Shown here: positions 6,609 through 9,184 of the stretch, piece by piece | Layout of the letters: the number at the start of each line of letters is the position of its first letter | Position numbering within the stretch: the stretch's first letter is position 1 | Assembly (NCBI GenBank): GCA_024401945.1 | Contig: JAKSKC010000053.1 | Location: 1-9,184 of the forward strand | Origin: Bacteroidales bacterium | Lineage (GTDB): Bacteria > Bacteroidota > Bacteroidia > Bacteroidales > UBA932 | Length of the DNA: 9,184 nt | Reading direction: 5' to 3' | Program-made: the position numbers and the translations under genes | The notes under the pieces: generated by a model | The model's database searches: none | Told to the model about the DNA's origin: nothing | Seen by the model: the letters and a program-made list of their open reading frames with translations, nothing else

Positions 6609-6616
6609 CAAATATA
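6609..6616 (-). promoter_or_regulatory. -7 promoter box of the Dabb gene
   Basis: On the minus strand the site is TATATTTG, matching TAnnTTTG, 20 bp before the ATG at 6588. No TTG at the right distance is evident upstream. The box is the right arm of the inverted repeat at 6597-6616. Confidence 0.6.
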
Positions 6617-6620
6617 GCAA

Positions 6621-7286
6621 ATGTTTACCAAGGCTGTAATTTTCGATTTCGACGGCACACTTGCCGACACCATACCGGGGATAGTCCTGGCAATGCAGTC
6701 CGCACTCCGTATCGCAGGGCTGCCTGTCGCTGACGGCGATGCCATCAGGAAAGCCATAGGACTCCCCCTTTCCGAGACGCTCAAGGCCTCCGGGGTTCCG
6801 GAGGATATGGGGGAATATGTGGGGAGAATCTACCGCGAGCAGTTCGATCTCAAGGCAATCGGCCTCATCTCAGTGTTCGAAGGGGTCACCGAAGTCCTCT
6901 CACAGCTGCGCAGGGACGGACTGCTTCTTTCGATAGCAAGCTCGAGGCACATGAACTCGCTCGGGAAGATCCTGGACGCAAAGGACCTTTGGAAATATTT
7001 CGACGCGGTGGCTCCGGCAAACGGCGACTACCGGCCGAAACCGGCCCCGGACATGGCGCTGCACCTGATTTCCAGGATGAACGTGAAGGCCTCCGGGACC
7101 CTTGTCGTCGGGGACACCACTTTCGATCTTGAGATGGGACGGAGCGCGGGGTGCCGGACCTGCGGGGTAACCTACGGGAACCACGGCCGGGAAAAGCTCC
7201 TGAGCGCATTCCCGGACTTCATAATAGACGATTTCAGGGAGCTGCCGTCCGTCATAGAACGGCTGAATAGTGTCAGTAGTGAATAG
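6621..7286 (+). CDS. HAD-superfamily (subfamily IA) phosphatase, phosphoglycolate-phosphatase-like
   Basis: A 221-residue cytoplasmic haloacid-dehalogenase-type hydrolase. Motif I is DFDGT (nucleophile Asp9, acid/base Asp11), motif II is the Ser in SIASSR (about Ser107), motif III is Lys140 in RPKPAPD, and motif IV is VVGDTTFDLEMGRSAG (Asp165, Asp169). The helical cap after motif I (about 15-85) is the C1 type of phosphoglycolate phosphatase and beta-phosphoglucomutase. The family removes phosphate from small metabolites such as sugar phosphates; the substrate is not readable from the sequence, and pyrophosphatase (PpaX-like) activity is a possible alternative. It is the first gene of a two-gene operon with the MBL-fold gene 9 bp downstream. 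Confidence 0.92.
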   Translation: MFTKAVIFDFDGTLADTIPGIVLAMQSALRIAGLPVADGDAIRKAIGLPLSETLKASGVPEDMGEYVGRIYREQFDLKAIGLISVFEGVTEVLSQLRRDGLLLSIASSRHMNSLGKILDAKDLWKYFDAVAPANGDYRPKPAPDMALHLISRMNVKASGTLVVGDTTFDLEMGRSAGCRTCGVTYGNHGREKLLSAFPDFIIDDFRELPSVIERLNSVSSE

Positions 7287-7295
7287 GACGGAAAT

Positions 7296-8234
7296 ATGGA
7301 CAGAAGGAAATTCATAAGGACGGGAGGCGCTGCGCTGCTGGCATCACAGATTCTGGGACCGGACGCGCTCGCAGGACTGTCATCGGAAGAATCATCTGCG
7401 CAGATCCACCCGAAGGACAGTTCGGTAAGGGAGGGAGGACTTCTCCTCAGATTCCTGGGTACCGGTGCAGCGGACTGGAACGGTCCTGACGGAAGAGGAG
7501 AACATCGCAGGCTGACAAGCATCCTCCTTGACAACAGGGTCCTGATCGATTTCACGCCGTCGGATGAAGATATGCTTCCGCAGGGATGCCGGCCCGAGAC
7601 TATATTCTACACCCATTCCCACGGGGACCATTACAACCCGAAGGCGGCGCTCACGGCGGGCGTGCGCAGCGTATATATGGGTGAAAGCTGGTTCAAGCGC
7701 TGCAGGGCCGGCTTCAGGAAGGCCTGCAGGGAAACCGGAATCGGGATGCCGGAACTGCATCCTATGCCGACGGGGTCGTCGGCCTGCGTATGCGGCATCA
7801 CATTCACGGCCCTGCCAGCAAACCACGCCACATCAGATCCGGATGAGGAGACGCTGATGTACCTCGTCGAGAAAAGAGGAACGCGTCTGCTGTATGCAAC
7901 GGACACCGGAGGAATAATGGCAAGGGCGGCCAGACTGGCCGGGATAGACGCGCATATGGCGGAAGGGAAAGCCATAACCGCGCTGGTGATGGAAGCCACG
8001 ATGGGACTGGGGCACGACAGCGATTTCAGGATTTTCACGCATTCAAGCGTGGACGAGGTGAAGCGCACGGCTGATATCCTGCTCCAAACGGGCCGGTACA
8101 CCCCGGCTGAAGGACAGCCTGTCTACCTGACCCACCTGGCCAGGACCCTGCACGGCACGCAGGCTGAACTGGACGCAGAGCTGCCGTCGCCTCTGAAAGC
8201 CGCCTGTGACGGCCTTGAAGTCATTTTCAATTGA
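7296..8234 (+). CDS. Metallo-beta-lactamase-fold hydrolase with twin-arginine signal
   Basis: A 312-residue MBL-fold protein. The N-terminus MDRRKFIRTGGAALLAS fits a twin-arginine signal (Arg3-Arg4, Phe6), with possible cleavage after ALA (24-26), so export in folded form is likely. The fold starts at LLRFLGTGAADW (about 49-61). The metal-binding motif is THSHGDH (106-112: His107, His109, Asp111, His112). Further likely ligands are His177 (ANHATSD), Asp203 (YATDTGG) and His280 or His286 (THLARTLH). FLGTGAADW and the overall layout resemble the PhnP and RNase Z-like branch, so a phosphodiesterase activity is plausible but unproven. It follows the HAD gene by 9 bp, with a weak AGGACGGA-like leader. 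Its stop overlaps the convergent DUF4252 gene. Confidence 0.88.
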   Translation: MDRRKFIRTGGAALLASQILGPDALAGLSSEESSAQIHPKDSSVREGGLLLRFLGTGAADWNGPDGRGEHRRLTSILLDNRVLIDFTPSDEDMLPQGCRPETIFYTHSHGDHYNPKAALTAGVRSVYMGESWFKRCRAGFRKACRETGIGMPELHPMPTGSSACVCGITFTALPANHATSDPDEETLMYLVEKRGTRLLYATDTGGIMARAARLAGIDAHMAEGKAITALVMEATMGLGHDSDFRIFTHSSVDEVKRTADILLQTGRYTPAEGQPVYLTHLARTLHGTQAELDAELPSPLKAACDGLEVIFN

Positions 8235-8709
8235 TACCTTTCGAGATTATCTCCTCCAGTTTCTTCCTGGACATATTTCCGCTGAGACTGATGAAGGTGC
8301 AGTCGGGACCGTCGCTTGACAGAAGGACGAAGCCTGTCAGATTGTCCCCCTTCCCCGAGGTGAAGACATTGACAGTCTCTCCGCTGTCCTTCACCTCCAT
8401 CATCAGTTCGAACTCACCGGACCTGACCATCTTCTGAACGTCAGCCTTGAGTTTTTCACTGACTTCCCTGTTTTCGCTGTCGATAAGGTACATCCCGCTC
8501 AGCGACCTGATGACAGGAGTGATGTCCTTGTCCCCGTCACCCAGGTTCATGCTCGGGATCCTGCCCATCATCTTGAACATCGCTGGTGAAATGTATACCG
8601 CACTCACATTCTCCTCATCCGAATATTTCTTATAACTGTTCCTTTCGGCCTGGGCGTAGCCGGCGACGGTCACAAGCAGGAGCGCCGCAAATGCAATCAT
8701 CCTTTTCAT
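8227..8709 (-). CDS. Secreted DUF4252-family protein
   Basis: A 160-residue exported protein. The signal peptide (KRM, then AFAALLLVTVAGYAQA) probably ends after Ala21 (A-Q-A). The mature protein has the alternating strand and helix pattern of DUF4252: VSAVYISPAMFKMM near the start, IRSLSGMYLIDSE in the middle, ELMMEVKDSGETVNVFTSG, then FVLLSSDGPDCTFISLSGN and a final helix. DUF4252 has no known biochemical role; in Bacteroidetes such genes commonly sit beside sigma/anti-sigma genes. Here the ATG directly abuts the stop of the membrane protein at 8710, so the two are almost certainly co-translated. The 3' end overlaps the MBL gene by 8 bp. A second Met at residue 4 is a possible alternative start. 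Confidence 0.87.
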   Translation of the reverse strand: MKRMIAFAALLLVTVAGYAQAERNSYKKYSDEENVSAVYISPAMFKMMGRIPSMNLGDGDKDITPVIRSLSGMYLIDSENREVSEKLKADVQKMVRSGEFELMMEVKDSGETVNVFTSGKGDNLTGFVLLSSDGPDCTFISLSGNMSRKKLEEIISKGIN

Positions 8710-9078
8710 TTATTTCAGTTTTACAGATTCGATGGCGTGGTCCGTTATCTCCACTCCCCTGTTCATTTTCATAGATATGTATTCGAAGGTCTTCTCGACC
8801 TGCTCATAGGCCAGGGCCGGGTCGTCGAAGCTGTCCTCGGGACTGCTCCACACGGTAAGGAACAGGGCGGCGCAGGCTGCGGCAAGTGCCGCGCAGCATC
8901 CGGCCCAGGCAAAGGCCGGCCTGTACGACGGTCTTCTCCCTGGTTGGAGGCCGGCCGCCGCCACGAGTGCAGCATCGACTTTCGCCTCCAGTTCCTGCGG
9001 GACAGGTACTGAAACATCCTCCGAGATCCCGATCATTGCGTCGAGGTCGAGATTCTCCATTTCTTCAATTGTCTTCAT
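8710..9078 (-). CDS. Single-pass membrane protein, putative anti-sigma factor
   Basis: A 122-residue protein with one transmembrane helix at about 55-77 (AFAWAGCCAALAAACAALFL). The preceding RRPSYRP suggests the N-terminal 54 residues are cytoplasmic and the last 45 periplasmic. The acidic N-terminal part (MKTIEEMENLDLDAM, VPVPQELEAKVDAAL) could bind a sigma factor. There is no His-x3-Cys-x2-Cys motif, so it is not a zinc anti-sigma of the classic type. The role is inferred from position: its start overlaps the sigma stop by 4 bp (ATGA), and it abuts the DUF4252 gene. Similarity to a named family is not recognised. Confidence 0.75.
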   Translation of the reverse strand: MKTIEEMENLDLDAMIGISEDVSVPVPQELEAKVDAALVAAAGLQPGRRPSYRPAFAWAGCCAALAAACAALFLTVWSSPEDSFDDPALAYEQVEKTFEYISMKMNRGVEITDHAIESVKLK

Positions 9079-9184
9079 TTCAATTTTCTGATTTTTCTTC
9101 TTGCCTGGCTGAGAAGCACCCTCAGGGTCAGATAGTCCATTCCGGTCCTCTCCTGGATTTCCTTGTATGAAAGTTCCTCCACCG
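9075..9184 (-). CDS. RNA polymerase sigma factor, ECF type (partial, C-terminal end)
   Basis: Only the last 35 codons are inside the window. They encode a sigma-70 region 4 helix-turn-helix: VEELSYKEIQERTGMDY and TLRVLLSQARRKIRKLK, followed by TGA at 9075-9077. The EELSYKEI-ERTGM and LRVLLSQARRKIR pattern is typical of the end of ECF sigma factors, where the second helix reads the -35-type element. It should be the first gene of the cassette with the putative anti-sigma and DUF4252 genes; its start and promoter are off the right edge. Confidence 0.82.
   Translation of the reverse strand, partial: VEELSYKEIQERTGMDYLTLRVLLSQARRKIRKLK

Larger units (their letters stand above)
6597..6616. repeat. 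Perfect inverted repeat made of two face-to-face -7 boxes
   Basis: TATATTTG, a 4-nt spacer (ccga), then CAAATATA: the two 8-bp arms are exact reverse complements. Each arm is also a complete TAnnTTTG box for the gene on its far side, so the start point of each transcript falls in or next to the other promoter's box. Confidence 0.8.

Noticed and set aside
1..9184. CRISPR arrays, tRNA genes, insertion sequences, phage or classical defence-system genes
   Set aside because: I looked for spaced direct repeats, cloverleaf-like sequences, transposase or integrase motifs, and nuclease-helicase clusters and saw none. The S1/P1 nuclease is a secreted scavenging type, not a defence effector.

Overview
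The window most likely comes from a chromosome of the order Bacteroidales, with a moderately high GC content by eye. The evidence is a set of promoter cores matching the Bacteroidetes -7 consensus TAnnTTTG in all three gene-start regions that face non-coding DNA. Mostly absent Shine-Dalgarno sequences, several lipoprotein signal peptides, a DUF4252 protein next to an ECF-type sigma factor, and CotH and S1/P1 nuclease proteins of the type common in gut Bacteroidetes agree with this. A Rikenellaceae or other high-GC Bacteroidales lineage would fit, but the sequence does not settle the genus. I see no tRNA, rRNA, CRISPR array, insertion sequence or prophage gene.

Layout, left to right. (1) Positions 1-254, minus strand: the first 84 codons of a secreted lipoprotein with a short coiled coil that leads into collagen-like Gly-X-Y triplets, with its own promoter at 276-283. 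(2) Positions 454-5610, minus strand: a compact four-gene operon read right to left, CotH-family lipoprotein, secreted S1/P1-type nuclease, cytoplasmic GH31 alpha-glycosidase, GNAT acetyltransferase. Its junctions are a 4-bp overlap, an 8-bp overlap and a 6-bp gap. (3) Positions 5687-6274, plus strand: a peptide deformylase with a lipoprotein signal peptide, divergent from the CotH operon across a 76-bp region carrying two interleaved promoters. (4) Positions 6283-6588, minus strand: a small Dabb-family protein, convergent with the deformylase. (5) Positions 6621-8234, plus strand: a HAD-IA phosphatase followed 9 bp later by a metallo-beta-lactamase-fold hydrolase with a twin-arginine signal. 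The Dabb and HAD genes diverge from a perfect inverted repeat made of two identical -7 boxes. (6) Positions 8227-9184, minus strand: a regulatory cassette of a sigma factor (C-terminal end only), a single-pass membrane protein in the anti-sigma position, and a secreted DUF4252 protein, tightly coupled.

How the genes fit together: the cassette at the right edge looks like a sigma/anti-sigma unit with an exported third member. The CotH-nuclease-GH31-GNAT operon mixes two exported and two cytoplasmic enzymes with no obvious common pathway; co-transcription is well supported but the joint function is unknown. The most unusual single gene is the exported deformylase, because the known deformylase reaction takes place on nascent chains in the cytoplasm. 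Coding density is very high; the longest gap (255-453, 199 bp) holds only the promoter of the left-edge gene and no convincing terminator.
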